DNA from: Chloroflexota bacterium
GTDB lineage: Bacteria; Chloroflexota; Anaerolineae; J102
DNA length: 17,495 nucleotides
Direction: 5' to 3'
Assembly (NCBI GenBank): GCA_003353825.1
Contig: PIVW01000065.1
Location: 1-17,495 of the forward strand
Shown here: positions 7,055 to 14,606 of the stretch, one piece after another
Position numbering within the stretch: position 1 is the first letter of the stretch
Layout: every line of letters begins with the position of its first letter
Made by a program: the position numbers and the translations under genes
The notes under the pieces: generated by a model
Seen by the model: only the letters and a program-made list of their open reading frames with translations
Told to the model about the DNA's origin: nothing
The model's database searches: none

Positions 7055-8185
7055 TCATCCAATCGCTAGCTCTTGAGAAGAATCCCGGTCTTCGCGTAAC
7101 ACGACAATAGCGCTGGGATCAATCCATGCTGATACATGGTTGCCCGGGGCTAGCGAAACCGGAACCCCTGGCACCTCGAATTCCAATATCGTGTTTGTAT
7201 CAAGGGAAGACCTCATCACTAACATCGTATGTGCCCCACGAAAAGATCCATGTATCAATTGCAGTTGTACAAGATTTTGGTCGGGTGAATGTTCGCCTTC
7301 GATAATTCGCGCAGCTTCAGGGCGAATCGCTATTGTCAACGATTCGCCGATCTGTATTCCCGCCTTGTTATCGACCGTGAAGAGTGTACCTATCGGTGTT
7401 TCCAAAGTGAAAGCGGGGTGCAGCTTTACGACAGTTGCTGGTAGAATGTTCTTGAATCCCAGGAACTGGGCGACAAAGGGGGTGGCAGGATGCAAATACA
7501 TGTCTGAAGGGGAGACAGCCTGTTCTACCTCCCCCTTGTTCATCAGTACCACATGGTCGGCAATAGCAAAGGCTTCCATCTGATCATGTGTCACATACAA
7601 CGCCGTTTGCTGCAAGCGCTGCAGTAGCTGCCTAAGTTCGGTGAGTAGCTGGTCTCTGAGAATGCGATCCAAAGAACCTAGGGGTTCGTCCAGCATCAAG
7701 AGGCGGGGTTCAGGCGCCAGACTGCGGGCTAAAGCTACACGTTGCCGCTGCCCTCCACTTAATTCATAGACTTTGCGTGATCCATATTCATCCAGATCAA
7801 CCAAGACCAGTAATTCCTGAACGCGCTTCTCTATATCTGTTTTTGGTAATCTCTTCATTTGTAGCCCAAAGGCAATATTATCTGCCACGCTCAGGTGTGG
7901 GAAAAGCGCATAATCCTGAAACATGAGTCCAAAATCTCTACGGTAAGGGGGCAATGAGGTAATCTCCTGCCCTCCAAACCACAGTTGCCCCTCATCCGCT
8001 TGCTCTAACCCGGCAATGATGCGCAACAAGGTCGTTTTCCCACAGCCACTGGGCCCCAACAGGCAGATGGTCTCGCCACGTTGTACGTCTAGATCAATGC
8101 CACGCAAGACGAGTGTATCGTCGAACTGTTTGACAATGCCGCGGGCTGAAAGATAAGCGTTTGAGGTATTCACAGGACTCACCAT
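7055..8185 (-). CDS. thiQ: ABC transporter ATPase of the thiamine importer (FbpC/PotA-like, with TOBE domain)
   Basis: This cytoplasmic ATPase energises the neighbouring two-domain permease. Visible motifs are Walker A GPSGCGKT (44-51), Q-loop Gln90 (MFQDYALFPHLSV), signature LSGGQRQRVALARSL (142-156), Walker B LLMLDEP (162-168), D-loop GSLD and the switch His200. Residues from about 240 to 376 form a TOBE-type regulatory region (IAIRPEAARI). At 376 residues it is clearly longer than compact ThiQ of enterobacteria, which lacks that region, and it resembles the ATPases of iron and polyamine importers. The assignment to thiamine rests on context: TPP riboswitch, thiN, thiB and thiP in the same run. 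Its ATG lies 5 bases beyond the thiP stop, so the genes are co-transcribed and probably coupled. Confidence 0.85.
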   Translation of the reverse strand: MVSPVNTSNAYLSARGIVKQFDDTLVLRGIDLDVQRGETICLLGPSGCGKTTLLRIIAGLEQADEGQLWFGGQEITSLPPYRRDFGLMFQDYALFPHLSVADNIAFGLQMKRLPKTDIEKRVQELLVLVDLDEYGSRKVYELSGGQRQRVALARSLAPEPRLLMLDEPLGSLDRILRDQLLTELRQLLQRLQQTALYVTHDQMEAFAIADHVVLMNKGEVEQAVSPSDMYLHPATPFVAQFLGFKNILPATVVKLHPAFTLETPIGTLFTVDNKAGIQIGESLTIAIRPEAARIIEGEHSPDQNLVQLQLIHGSFRGAHTMLVMRSSLDTNTILEFEVPGVPVSLAPGNHVSAWIDPSAIVVLREDRDSSQELAIG

Positions 8186-8190
8186 TCGTA

Positions 8191-9930
8191 TCAGAACTCG
8201 CCTACATCACCATAGCGTAAGTTTTCGATACCAAGAAAACCAACCGCGGTCGTGAGCATCAGTATTACGCTGAGAGCCAGGGCTTGTCCATAGTTTGCTG
8301 CTCCAGGTTGGCCGAGGAAGCGATAGATGGCCACGGGTAATGTGGGAAACTGTGGACGACTAACCAGTAGGCTAGCCCCGAATTCCCCCATGCTGATGGT
8401 AAAGGCAAAGATGATGCCGACAATCAGGGCACGCGCGACAATAGGAAAATCGACGTGACACAGTACGCTAAGCGGCGATGCCCCCAACGAAGCGGCAGCC
8501 TCGCGCAGGTTTGGATTCATCCCGCGCAGGATTGGCAGCAACGCCCTCAATACAAAAGGAAAGGCGATCAGTGTGTGGGCGATGGGGATGATGAGCAGAC
8601 TGGCACGCAGATTTAAAGGGGGTTCATCCAGGGCGACGATATAACCGAACCCCAAAGTCACGGCGCTCGCCCCTAACGGTAGCATGAAGATCGGATCCAG
8701 TACTGAGGATAAAGAACTGCGCTTCCGCCGCCCGCTTCCGGCAAGCAAATAGGCACTGCTGACACCAATCACGAGCGAAAAAAGTACGGTTACAAAAGCG
8801 AAAGCCAGAGAATTGCGCACAGCGATAATAGGAGTGACGAAAAAGACCGACCCTGTGCGATTGACAAAAAGGCTCTGGTAGGATTCGAGCCTGAACTGGC
8901 CGGACAACGTCAGGGAACGGAGCACCAGAGCGAAAAGAGGTGCCAGGAAAAAAAGCGCCAGGAATCCTAAAACTCCGAAAACAAACAAATGCTCGACCCA
9001 GGTTCGCGGCACCTTTTGTGTCTCTCTGCTGGGGCGGAAGTCTAACGGCACAGTAAGGCGATTTTGCAAACGAGTGTAGACGACCATCAAAGCCAAAGTA
9101 AATCCCATTTGCAGCAACGCCAACACTGCCGCTACCGGCAGGTTAAACAGGCGGACTGATGTCCTGTAAATCTCCACTTCCAAGGTAGCAAACCCAGGAC
9201 CGCCCAATATAAGGATAACGCCGAACGAGGTGAAGTTAAAGAGAAAAACGAGGATTCCGGCAGCCGTAATAGCAGGAAAAAGTAGAGGGAAGGTGATACG
9301 CCGGAACCTCGCCCAGGGGCCTGCTCCCAATACCGCAGCGGCGGCCCCCAGTCGAGGATCGAGGTTTGCCCAGAATCCACCCACGAGACGAACAACAACG
9401 GATGTATTATAGAATACATGCGCGAACAGGATGATCCATAACGTTTGCTGCAAGACAATGGCAGGGGCATCGAAACCGAAGAGGGAGACAAGCATCTCAT
9501 TAAGAACGCCGCGCGGCCCCAACAGAGCGGTGAAAGCCGTGGCGACGACAACCGTGGGCAAGACAAAGGGAAGTGTCGTAAATGCCCGTAGCAATGATTT
9601 TCCAGGAAAACGATATCGGGCGAAAATAAAAGCAGCAGGCAATCCCAGTGCCATGGCCCCTAATGTGCTTAGCGTTGCTTGCCAAATGGTAAACCATAGC
9701 ACTCGCCAATAATAGGATTTCTCGTAAAGAGGGCGTAGGGCATCAGTCGCAAATCGGCCCAGTGGGAACAAACTGAGTTTGAATATTTCAAAGAGGGGAT
9801 AAAAAAAGAAGAGCCCAAGAAAGGTCAGAGGAATAATCGCCAATAAAAATCGAGGCGACATGCTAAGCTGGCGAAGTCGCGCAAGGGCGGGAGGGCGTAA
9901 GTTTGGCGCTGAATCAGGTTGATGGGACAT
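8191..9930 (-). CDS. thiP: Two-module ABC permease of the thiamine importer
   Basis: This 579-residue inner-membrane protein is built from two fused permease halves, as in ThiP and FbpB/FutB. Each half carries an EAA-type loop that contacts the ATPase: AAAVLGAGPWARFRRITFP at about 197-215, and EAAASLGASPLSVLCHVDFP at about 477-496. About twelve hydrophobic segments are visible, including FLLAIIPLTFLGLFFFYPLF near the N-terminus and ILFAHVFYNTSVVVRL before the first loop. Length is typical for fused permeases. The family also transports ferric iron, so sequence alone does not fix the substrate. The upstream TPP riboswitch, thiN and the adjacent binding protein point to thiamine or its phosphates. 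The start has no obvious ribosome-binding site and lies 15 bases after the methyltransferase stop. Confidence 0.9.
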   Translation of the reverse strand: MSHQPDSAPNLRPPALARLRQLSMSPRFLLAIIPLTFLGLFFFYPLFEIFKLSLFPLGRFATDALRPLYEKSYYWRVLWFTIWQATLSTLGAMALGLPAAFIFARYRFPGKSLLRAFTTLPFVLPTVVVATAFTALLGPRGVLNEMLVSLFGFDAPAIVLQQTLWIILFAHVFYNTSVVVRLVGGFWANLDPRLGAAAAVLGAGPWARFRRITFPLLFPAITAAGILVFLFNFTSFGVILILGGPGFATLEVEIYRTSVRLFNLPVAAVLALLQMGFTLALMVVYTRLQNRLTVPLDFRPSRETQKVPRTWVEHLFVFGVLGFLALFFLAPLFALVLRSLTLSGQFRLESYQSLFVNRTGSVFFVTPIIAVRNSLAFAFVTVLFSLVIGVSSAYLLAGSGRRKRSSLSSVLDPIFMLPLGASAVTLGFGYIVALDEPPLNLRASLLIIPIAHTLIAFPFVLRALLPILRGMNPNLREAAASLGASPLSVLCHVDFPIVARALIVGIIFAFTISMGEFGASLLVSRPQFPTLPVAIYRFLGQPGAANYGQALALSVILMLTTAVGFLGIENLRYGDVGEF

Positions 9931-9945
9931 GATTGAGTCAGATAT

Positions 9946-10926
9946 CTACCTTGGGGTTGATGCCATAATACGTATGACATCGCCCTTCCGCAGTGCTGCC
10001 GCCAGCAAACCAAAACCCCAACCGACAGCCTGAATCGCTGGATTCCACCTGAAGCGCTGCCCCCAACGAAAGGCGATAGCCCCGGCCAAACCATGCGGAT
10101 TAGGTATGTGCCTAATCTGTTGGACGACATAACCCGCCTGTGTCACCGCCAGACTCAAGCTTGTTGGCGTGAAATGGACTCGGTGCCGCGGCAGATCGAG
10201 ATGAAACCAGTAATCGTTGGTAAGGCGAGCGCCCAAACCTGTCCAGTTAGGGACTTCGATCATCAGCAAGCCGCCCTGCCGCAAACAGGGCCGAATATGC
10301 TGCAAGGCGAGTATAGGATCAGGTAAGTGTTCGAGCACATGCCAGAGTCTGACAACATCATAAGCTTCCTCAGGCAACTCAGCCTCAAGAAGTCCGTTAG
10401 CCTGGACCTCAAGCCCAGCTGCCTGTGCCCGCCTGGCCGCACACTTATCGGGTTCAAGACCATGTACATGCCAGCCTATGCGTAATAAACTGGCGCCATA
10501 AACGCCACTGCCACAACCCACATCCAATAGTCTGCCAGGCGGCGGCGGCGGCGGGCACCAGCTCCAACAGCGCACAATAAAAAGCACTCGAGACAGAAAA
10601 CCTGGTAGAGACCAGGCATCAGGTCGAGCATATCCCACAGATTTGAGGACGCTATCGCTGAGGGCGCTCCGAAACCTACTTGCAGATGGCTGGACAGATT
10701 GTACAAAAGGCTCGTAGCAATCAGGGTAAGCCGCGGCCTGATCTGGCTGAGACAATGGCGGCGAAGTAACCCCTAAACCACATTGGCCGCAACGCCAGAT
10801 AACGTACAGCACATCACTTCCTGGACGATCGTCAAATCGTTTGTCAACTGAAGTGAACGCCAACGAAAAGGTTGTGGAATGACAAACGGGACAAATGGAA
10901 GGGCGATCTGCATTCACAAAACCCAT
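9946..10926 (-). CDS. SAM-dependent class I methyltransferase with N-terminal zinc-ribbon-like motif
   Basis: The protein should transfer a methyl group from S-adenosylmethionine; the substrate is unknown. The chosen ATG has AGGAG five bases upstream; a GTG two codons earlier would leave no spacing. The 326-residue product begins with two CxxC pairs (Cys12/15 and Cys46/49), suggesting a zinc site. After a linker comes the Rossmann-type methyltransferase core: motif I LLDVGCGSG (133-141), acidic LEPD at 157-160, VLEHLPDP near 197-204, and GGLLMIEVPN near 218-227. This is a Methyltransf_23-like arrangement, often found in surface-polysaccharide or lipid modification clusters. A run of six prolines (125-130), encoded by CCG/CCC repeats, precedes motif I. 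It sits between thiB and thiP in a thiamine operon, where no methyltransferase is normally needed. Confidence 0.85.
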   Translation of the reverse strand: MGFVNADRPSICPVCHSTTFSLAFTSVDKRFDDRPGSDVLYVIWRCGQCGLGVTSPPLSQPDQAAAYPDCYEPFVQSVQPSASRFRSALSDSVLKSVGYARPDAWSLPGFLSRVLFIVRCWSWCPPPPPPGRLLDVGCGSGVYGASLLRIGWHVHGLEPDKCAARRAQAAGLEVQANGLLEAELPEEAYDVVRLWHVLEHLPDPILALQHIRPCLRQGGLLMIEVPNWTGLGARLTNDYWFHLDLPRHRVHFTPTSLSLAVTQAGYVVQQIRHIPNPHGLAGAIAFRWGQRFRWNPAIQAVGWGFGLLAAALRKGDVIRIMASTPR

Positions 10927-10957
10927 CACCACTCCTTAGGAACGAGGGTTTTTTAAT

Positions 10958-10999
10958 AACCGAAACTTGTGCATACCTGTAGGTGTTAAGTTTCTGGTT
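10958..10999. repeat. Extended hairpin between thiB and the methyltransferase gene
   Basis: A long dyad lies in the 91-base gap between thiB and the methyltransferase gene. AACCGAAACTT (10958-10968) pairs with AAGTTTC-t-GGTT (10988-10999, one bulged T), and an inner ACCT/AGGT pair (10975-10978, 10981-10984) closes the tip. In the direction of the operon it is followed by an A-rich rather than U-rich stretch, so it is not a standard intrinsic terminator. A role in mRNA processing or in setting different levels of ThiB and the downstream proteins is possible. Confidence 0.55.
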
Positions 11000-11017
11000 T
11001 TATTCAATCCTAAGTCC

Positions 11018-12106
11018 TTACCGCAACATGACATCGGTCCAGGCTTCGATCCAGGCTTCTCGATGAGCGGTGATCTCGGTAGGATCGACGGTGACAGGAT
11101 CAACGGGCACATCTGCCCATTGTCGGAAAAGTTCGCCCATATCAGCCGTCGTAGACGCAGGATAAACGAACATATGCAAAGAGATATCTTCTTGGAAGGT
11201 CTGGCTAAGCAGAAAGTCCACCAACAGACGAGACGCCTGTTGGTGATTGCTATTAGCTAGAATCCCCACAAATTCGATTTGTTCGAAACTATTACCGGCG
11301 CTGTTGACACTTCGGGAAGGGGGGTCGCTCAGCTCGTTGTAATATACCTCTGCGACCGGGCTGGTTGCGTAGCTGATGACAATGGGGCGATCTCCCTCCC
11401 CACCGGAGCCAACTGTGAACGATCCCCAATACGCTTCACTCCAACCGTCGGAGATCAACACATCATTCGCTTTTAAGTCAGACCAGTAATCGAGGTAGGA
11501 ATAGGCCCCCGTACTACCAAAACGCCCTACCGTTGCCAATAAAAACGCCAAGCCCGGCGAAGAGCTGGCTGGATTTTGCACCACTGTTAGTCCAGTATAA
11601 GCTGGATCAACCAGATCTTCGATATCTTTGGGGGGTGCCAGATCATTTTCCTCGAACCACTTGATATCATAGTTCAAGGTCACGAAACCAAAATCCACCG
11701 GGAGCAAGCTATGAGAGGGGTCCAGTTTCAATTCATCAGGAATGGAGGCCAATGCAGGCGAATCGTAAGGTTCAAATAATCCTGCTTCGAGGGCGCGGCT
11801 GAGAAAGGCATTGTCGATACCATACACCACATCGCCTAGGGGGTTTTCTTTCGAGAGTATCAGCGTGTTGAGCATTTCGCCGGCATCACCACTCTTAAGA
11901 ATGCTGACGTCAATACCGGTTTCGTTCTCAAACTGCGCCAGTACGACCTCGCTGATATCAAAACTATCGTGCGTGACAAGCGTGATATTAGCAGGCAAAT
12001 CCGCCGTAGCGGCAGGTTCGGTCACCAGCGGGACGCCACATGAGGAGAGGAAGGCGGATAACAGGATGATGATCAAAAGGGGTGAGACACTATGTATTCG
12101 TTTCAT
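11018..12106 (-). CDS. thiB: Thiamine-binding lipoprotein of the ABC importer
   Basis: This substrate-binding protein should deliver thiamine (or its phosphates) to the ThiP-type permease. The 362-residue product has a lipoprotein signal, MKRIHS plus a hydrophobic run and lipobox LSSC with Cys23. The mature region matches the ThiB/TbpA pattern: ITLVTHDSFDISEVVLAQF, then GDAGEMLNTLILSKENPLGDVVYGIDNAFLSRAL in which the 'LGDVvYGIDN' block is characteristic, and later SYATSPVAEVYY and MFVYPAS. Related ferric-iron binders share the fold, but this block favours thiamine. The ATG has AGAGG five bases upstream. The gene starts 38 bases after the thiN stop, behind the TPP riboswitch, and is separated from the permease genes by a methyltransferase gene and a hairpin. 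Confidence 0.9.
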   Translation of the reverse strand: MKRIHSVSPLLIIILLSAFLSSCGVPLVTEPAATADLPANITLVTHDSFDISEVVLAQFENETGIDVSILKSGDAGEMLNTLILSKENPLGDVVYGIDNAFLSRALEAGLFEPYDSPALASIPDELKLDPSHSLLPVDFGFVTLNYDIKWFEENDLAPPKDIEDLVDPAYTGLTVVQNPASSSPGLAFLLATVGRFGSTGAYSYLDYWSDLKANDVLISDGWSEAYWGSFTVGSGGEGDRPIVISYATSPVAEVYYNELSDPPSRSVNSAGNSFEQIEFVGILANSNHQQASRLLVDFLLSQTFQEDISLHMFVYPASTTADMGELFRQWADVPVDPVTVDPTEITAHREAWIEAWTDVMLR

Positions 12107-12144
12107 TTGGACCTCTTACACAACATAAATGTCTGTTCTGCAAT

Positions 12145-12798
12145 TTATGATGCCGGTTGGGAAATATGGATGACAAGAAGCACACCAGATATTAAGCTTA
12201 TCTCAGCTCGATTTGCTACCAATTCGTTGCTGATTCCACGGCTACTGCCAAAGGCCAGTGTTTGCTCTTTCAGCGGCCAACTTAGCCCAGCGCTATAAGT
12301 GAGCCCTTCAACCGTGGGGGAAAGGGCCAAGGTAGAGACCGTATCGCCGGGATGTCCATGAACTACCAGTCGCTCACGAATGATCCAGGCGGTCTGATCA
12401 CCTACAGCAAGGCTCAGGCGCAAATCAGAGAACTGTGGCCCGGCTAGCAACAGCAAATTGGCTATTGATTGATCCAGACGCCCTCCCATCCCGGCAACGA
12501 GTAATACCTCTGTCATTTGCAGACGCTGCGCTACCCTCAACGCTAGCTCGAGATCTGTTTCGTCTTTATCACGCGGATGTTGTTCGATAGTACACTCCAG
12601 CGCACGAAGATATTCCAGATCTGCAGAGGGGAGACTATCAAGATCACCTACTACGAGATCTGGCCGGATTTCCATTGCCAAAGCGTGACGCGTACCGCCA
12701 TCCGCACAGAGGATAAAATCGTCAGGTCGCAGGCGAGAGCGAATACTATTCAGGTCGAGCAGTTCGCCATTGGCAAATAACACGGTACGTTTTGACAT
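12145..12798 (-). CDS. thiN: Thiamine pyrophosphokinase
   Basis: The enzyme converts thiamine and ATP to thiamine pyrophosphate plus AMP, the final activation step for imported thiamine. The 217-residue product carries the family motifs in order: ADGGTRHAL (32-40), VVGDLDSL (49-56), the acidic DKDETDLELAL block (77-87), AGMGGRLDQSIANL (102-115) and the C-terminal GLTYSAGLSWPL and GISNEL. The frame is open from an ATG at 12840, but MSKRTVLFANGEL at 12798 matches the usual N-terminus and length. Neither start has a good ribosome-binding site. It is the first gene after the TPP riboswitch and terminator, so thiamine sufficiency should shut down both phosphorylation and uptake. The leader from the terminator to the start is about 190 bases. 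Confidence 0.92.
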   Translation of the reverse strand: MSKRTVLFANGELLDLNSIRSRLRPDDFILCADGGTRHALAMEIRPDLVVGDLDSLPSADLEYLRALECTIEQHPRDKDETDLELALRVAQRLQMTEVLLVAGMGGRLDQSIANLLLLAGPQFSDLRLSLAVGDQTAWIIRERLVVHGHPGDTVSTLALSPTVEGLTYSAGLSWPLKEQTLAFGSSRGISNELVANRAEISLISGVLLVIHISQPAS

Positions 12799-12985
12799 TT
12801 GGGTACAAGATTCGCGAAATGGCGAATGGCTCAATATCATCTAACGAATTTCAGAGTGACGGGTAATTCAGAGTCTCGTTCATCACATCAGCAGATGCAT
12901 CGCCTCCGCTGCAATAACGAGCCGCACACACGATCAAAAGTCTGCGACTTAACGATGACACCAGCAATATCTCAAGTGTAACTGC

Positions 12986-13021
12986 AAAAAGGCCACCTGC
13001 CGGGCGGCGGTGGCCTTTTTT
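12986..13021 (-). terminator. Intrinsic terminator (attenuator) downstream of the TPP riboswitch
   Basis: GGCCACC (12991-12997) pairs with GGTGGCC (13009-13015), with an inner GCC/GGC extension and a GGGC tip. It is flanked by A5 on one side and T6 on the other, so on the minus strand it is a classic hairpin followed by a U-tract. It lies about 22 bases after the riboswitch and before thiN, the expected place for an attenuator. The symmetric flanks could also stop transcripts from the other direction. Confidence 0.9.
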
Positions 13022-13041
13022 AGTGATGTCGTGCTACAAAG

Positions 13042-13132
13042 GATTCCTACGCCGGCATTACCCGGATCAGGTCTAGGGGTCGATGACAAATCACGGTCAT
13101 CCTCTCAGCCGGGCTTTCCCCAGCTCCCCAGA
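13042..13132 (-). promoter_or_regulatory. TPP riboswitch (THI element)
   Basis: Read on the minus strand, the conserved TPP-aptamer strings occur in order: GGGGAGC at 13129-13123, GGCTGAGAGGATGAC starting near 13111, a variable stem GATGAC/GTCATC, GACCC, then ACCTGATCCGGGTAATGCC and GGCGTAGGAA ending near 13044. These are the hallmark blocks that bind the pyrimidine and pyrophosphate of TPP. It lies between a consensus promoter and a terminator, upstream of thiN, thiB and the transporter genes. Ligand binding is expected to allow the terminator to form. The fit to the consensus is close and the call is secure. Confidence 0.95.
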
Positions 13133-13154
13133 TATGCAATTGCTTTATGTGCTG

Positions 13155-13183
13155 ATCGTATATGATTTCTCTGTGTATGTCAA
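13155..13183 (-). promoter_or_regulatory. Promoter of the thiamine operon
   Basis: On the minus strand a perfect -35 TTGACA (13183-13178) and a -10 TACGAT (13160-13155) are separated by 17 bases. The predicted start, near 13148, is about 16 bases before the first conserved base of the riboswitch, as expected. Confidence 0.7.
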
Positions 13184-13255
13184 CGAATACGGAGTAGAGG
13201 CAGGGCGTTCCTTTATCCCTTATCCTTCCATTTTCCTGCAATCCCCACACTTGCG

Positions 13256-13261
13256 TATACT
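13256..13261 (+). promoter_or_regulatory. Candidate -10 element for a leaderless DUF971 message
   Basis: TATACT sits 7 bases before the DUF971 ATG. No good -35 box lies 16-18 bases upstream (TTCCTG at best). With the usual spacing to the start point, the transcript would begin at or just before the ATG. Confidence 0.3.
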
Positions 13262-13268
13262 ATGTACT

Positions 13269-13598
13269 ATGAATCAAGCACCTCACCCCAGTCATGTCAC
13301 AGTTGACCGCCCCAATAATCTGCTGATTATCGATTGGCAGGACGGTGCACATTGTGAATACCCCCTTACGGGACTACGCTTTGTGTGTCCATGTGTACAG
13401 TGCCGCGGCGGGCACGAATACATGGGTCTGCCCATCGATCCTGCCGATCTGAAAAGATCCCCCGCCCCCGGCGTATCGACCGAAGTGGTCGGAGCTCATT
13501 TTGTTGGCGATTATGCGATCCAAATCGTTTGGGCCGATGGTCACGACAGCGGCATCTACGGATGGACACTTCTGCGCCCCCTTTGTCCACAAGCTTAG
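13269..13598 (+). CDS. DUF971 / GBBH-like N-terminal domain protein
   Basis: A compact 109-residue single-domain protein. The frame is open from 13083, but the homologous part starts at MNQAPHPSHVTVDRPNN (13269); the earlier part overlaps the riboswitch on the other strand. Typical features are LLIIDWQDGAHCEYPLTGLR (18-37), the cysteine cluster CPCVQC (40-45) followed by RGGHE, and near the end IVWADGHDSGIYGWTLLRPLCP. This domain also forms the N-terminus of gamma-butyrobetaine hydroxylase-type oxygenases and occurs fused to Mrp/HCF101-type iron-sulfur carriers, so a metal or Fe-S related role is plausible but unproven. No ribosome-binding site is present. A TATACT hexamer at 13256-13261 would place transcription start at or next to the ATG, so the message may be leaderless. 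An M23 peptidase gene follows 94 bases downstream. Confidence 0.85.
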   Translation: MNQAPHPSHVTVDRPNNLLIIDWQDGAHCEYPLTGLRFVCPCVQCRGGHEYMGLPIDPADLKRSPAPGVSTEVVGAHFVGDYAIQIVWADGHDSGIYGWTLLRPLCPQA

Positions 13599-13692
13599 CT
13601 CAATCTCACAAGTATGAATCCTGCTACCAGCCCTGACTAGGTCGCCATTCCTCGGCGCTCCGGTTCCCCCCTTCACTGCGGAGGCCTATTTC

Positions 13693-14502
13693 ATGTCTGC
13701 ACCTCATGTTCCACTCCCCTTCAAGGGCAAGTATCGTCTCACTCAACATTTTGGTGAACGCCCTACAGTCTACAAAAGATTCGGTTTACCTGGACACAAC
13801 GGTATCGATTGGTCGATGTACGTTGGCGAAGCCATTCTTGCCGTAGATGACGGCAAAGTGGTTATCCAGAAAAACGATCCCACAGGTTTCGGCCTGCACA
13901 TCAAGATCCAACATGGTTGGGGACAATCTCTTTACGCCCATCTCCATCAATTCCAAGTACAACTGCATGACACAGTCAAAGCAGGGCAAACTATTGCGCT
14001 TAGTGGAAACAGTGGCTTCAGTTTAGGGCCGCATCTCCACTTTGGCCTGCGTGTTAATCCCTACAAGACCAATGATGGATGGTATGGATATACCAACCCT
14101 CATCGATTTATAAAGTGGCGCTTGCCGGAGGTCAAAGGGACAGCCGAGCCACCACCCACAGTAGAGCCTATAAAGAAGATCGAGCCACCACATCTGGACG
14201 AAGACATACTCAACGAACGCATTAAGCGCCTAGAGAAAAAACTACTGAAGGCAGAGGAGCTGGCGGCGGACCAGACAGCTAACTATGAATTTGAACGTGT
14301 AGAGCTTTTGCAGGAAGCTGACTTGTGGCAAGAAACGGTTATCCGCTTACTTGAGCGCTACATGCCGGGAACCCTGCCTCGCGAGGGGGATATTCTTTCT
14401 ATGCTGGAAAGACTACTGCAAGCCTGGTCGGAAGAGGTCAATACGCAGCGTTCCGAAGTGATTGCTGGCTTATTTGGCCTTTCTAAATGGAGGCCACTTT
14501 AA
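13693..14502 (+). CDS. M23-family (LytM-like) metallopeptidase with C-terminal coiled coil
   Basis: The N-terminal domain should be a zinc endopeptidase of the type that cuts peptidoglycan cross-links. The M23 ligands are visible: His35 and Asp39 in GHNGIDW, His83/His85 in YAHLH, and His114/His116 in GPHLHFGLR. All catalytic positions are present. A proline-rich linker follows (about 150-168), then a strongly charged helical region (ILNERIKRLEKKLLKAEELA), probably a coiled coil, and a helical C-terminus to residue 269. There is no signal peptide or membrane anchor. Export would need a non-classical route, or the enzyme may be released by lysis or act in the cytoplasm. The start has GGAGG eight bases upstream. 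The gene lies between the DUF971 gene and proB. Confidence 0.85.
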   Translation: MSAPHVPLPFKGKYRLTQHFGERPTVYKRFGLPGHNGIDWSMYVGEAILAVDDGKVVIQKNDPTGFGLHIKIQHGWGQSLYAHLHQFQVQLHDTVKAGQTIALSGNSGFSLGPHLHFGLRVNPYKTNDGWYGYTNPHRFIKWRLPEVKGTAEPPPTVEPIKKIEPPHLDEDILNERIKRLEKKLLKAEELAADQTANYEFERVELLQEADLWQETVIRLLERYMPGTLPREGDILSMLERLLQAWSEEVNTQRSEVIAGLFGLSKWRPL

Positions 14503-14525
14503 AGACATGCGCTTCACTCTCGGAT

Positions 14526-14606
14526 GACGATGGACAATAGACCCCGGACGATAGCACATTTCGCTCTGAAGCGATTGGCGATTGGCCATAGACGATGGGC
14601 AATCGG
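14526..14606 (+). repeat. Degenerate heptamer repeats with a hairpin before proB
   Basis: GACGATG, GACAATA, GACCCCG and GACGATA follow one another as 7-base units (14526-14553). After a break come CGATTGG twice (14572-14585) and another GACGATG (14591-14597). The last part folds into a stem: CGATTG (14579-14584) with CAATCG (14600-14605), a G/G mismatch, and an inner CCAT/ATGG closing a 5-base loop. It lies 27 bases before the chosen proB start. Confidence 0.5.

Noticed and set aside
10538..10554. GGC triplet run as a functional repeat
   Set aside because: It is inside the methyltransferase gene and simply encodes the proline run; phase variation would need unit lengths not divisible by three.
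13083..13268. Extended N-terminus of the DUF971 protein
   Set aside because: The extension overlaps the TPP riboswitch and its promoter on the other strand and has no family similarity; the domain starts at 13269.
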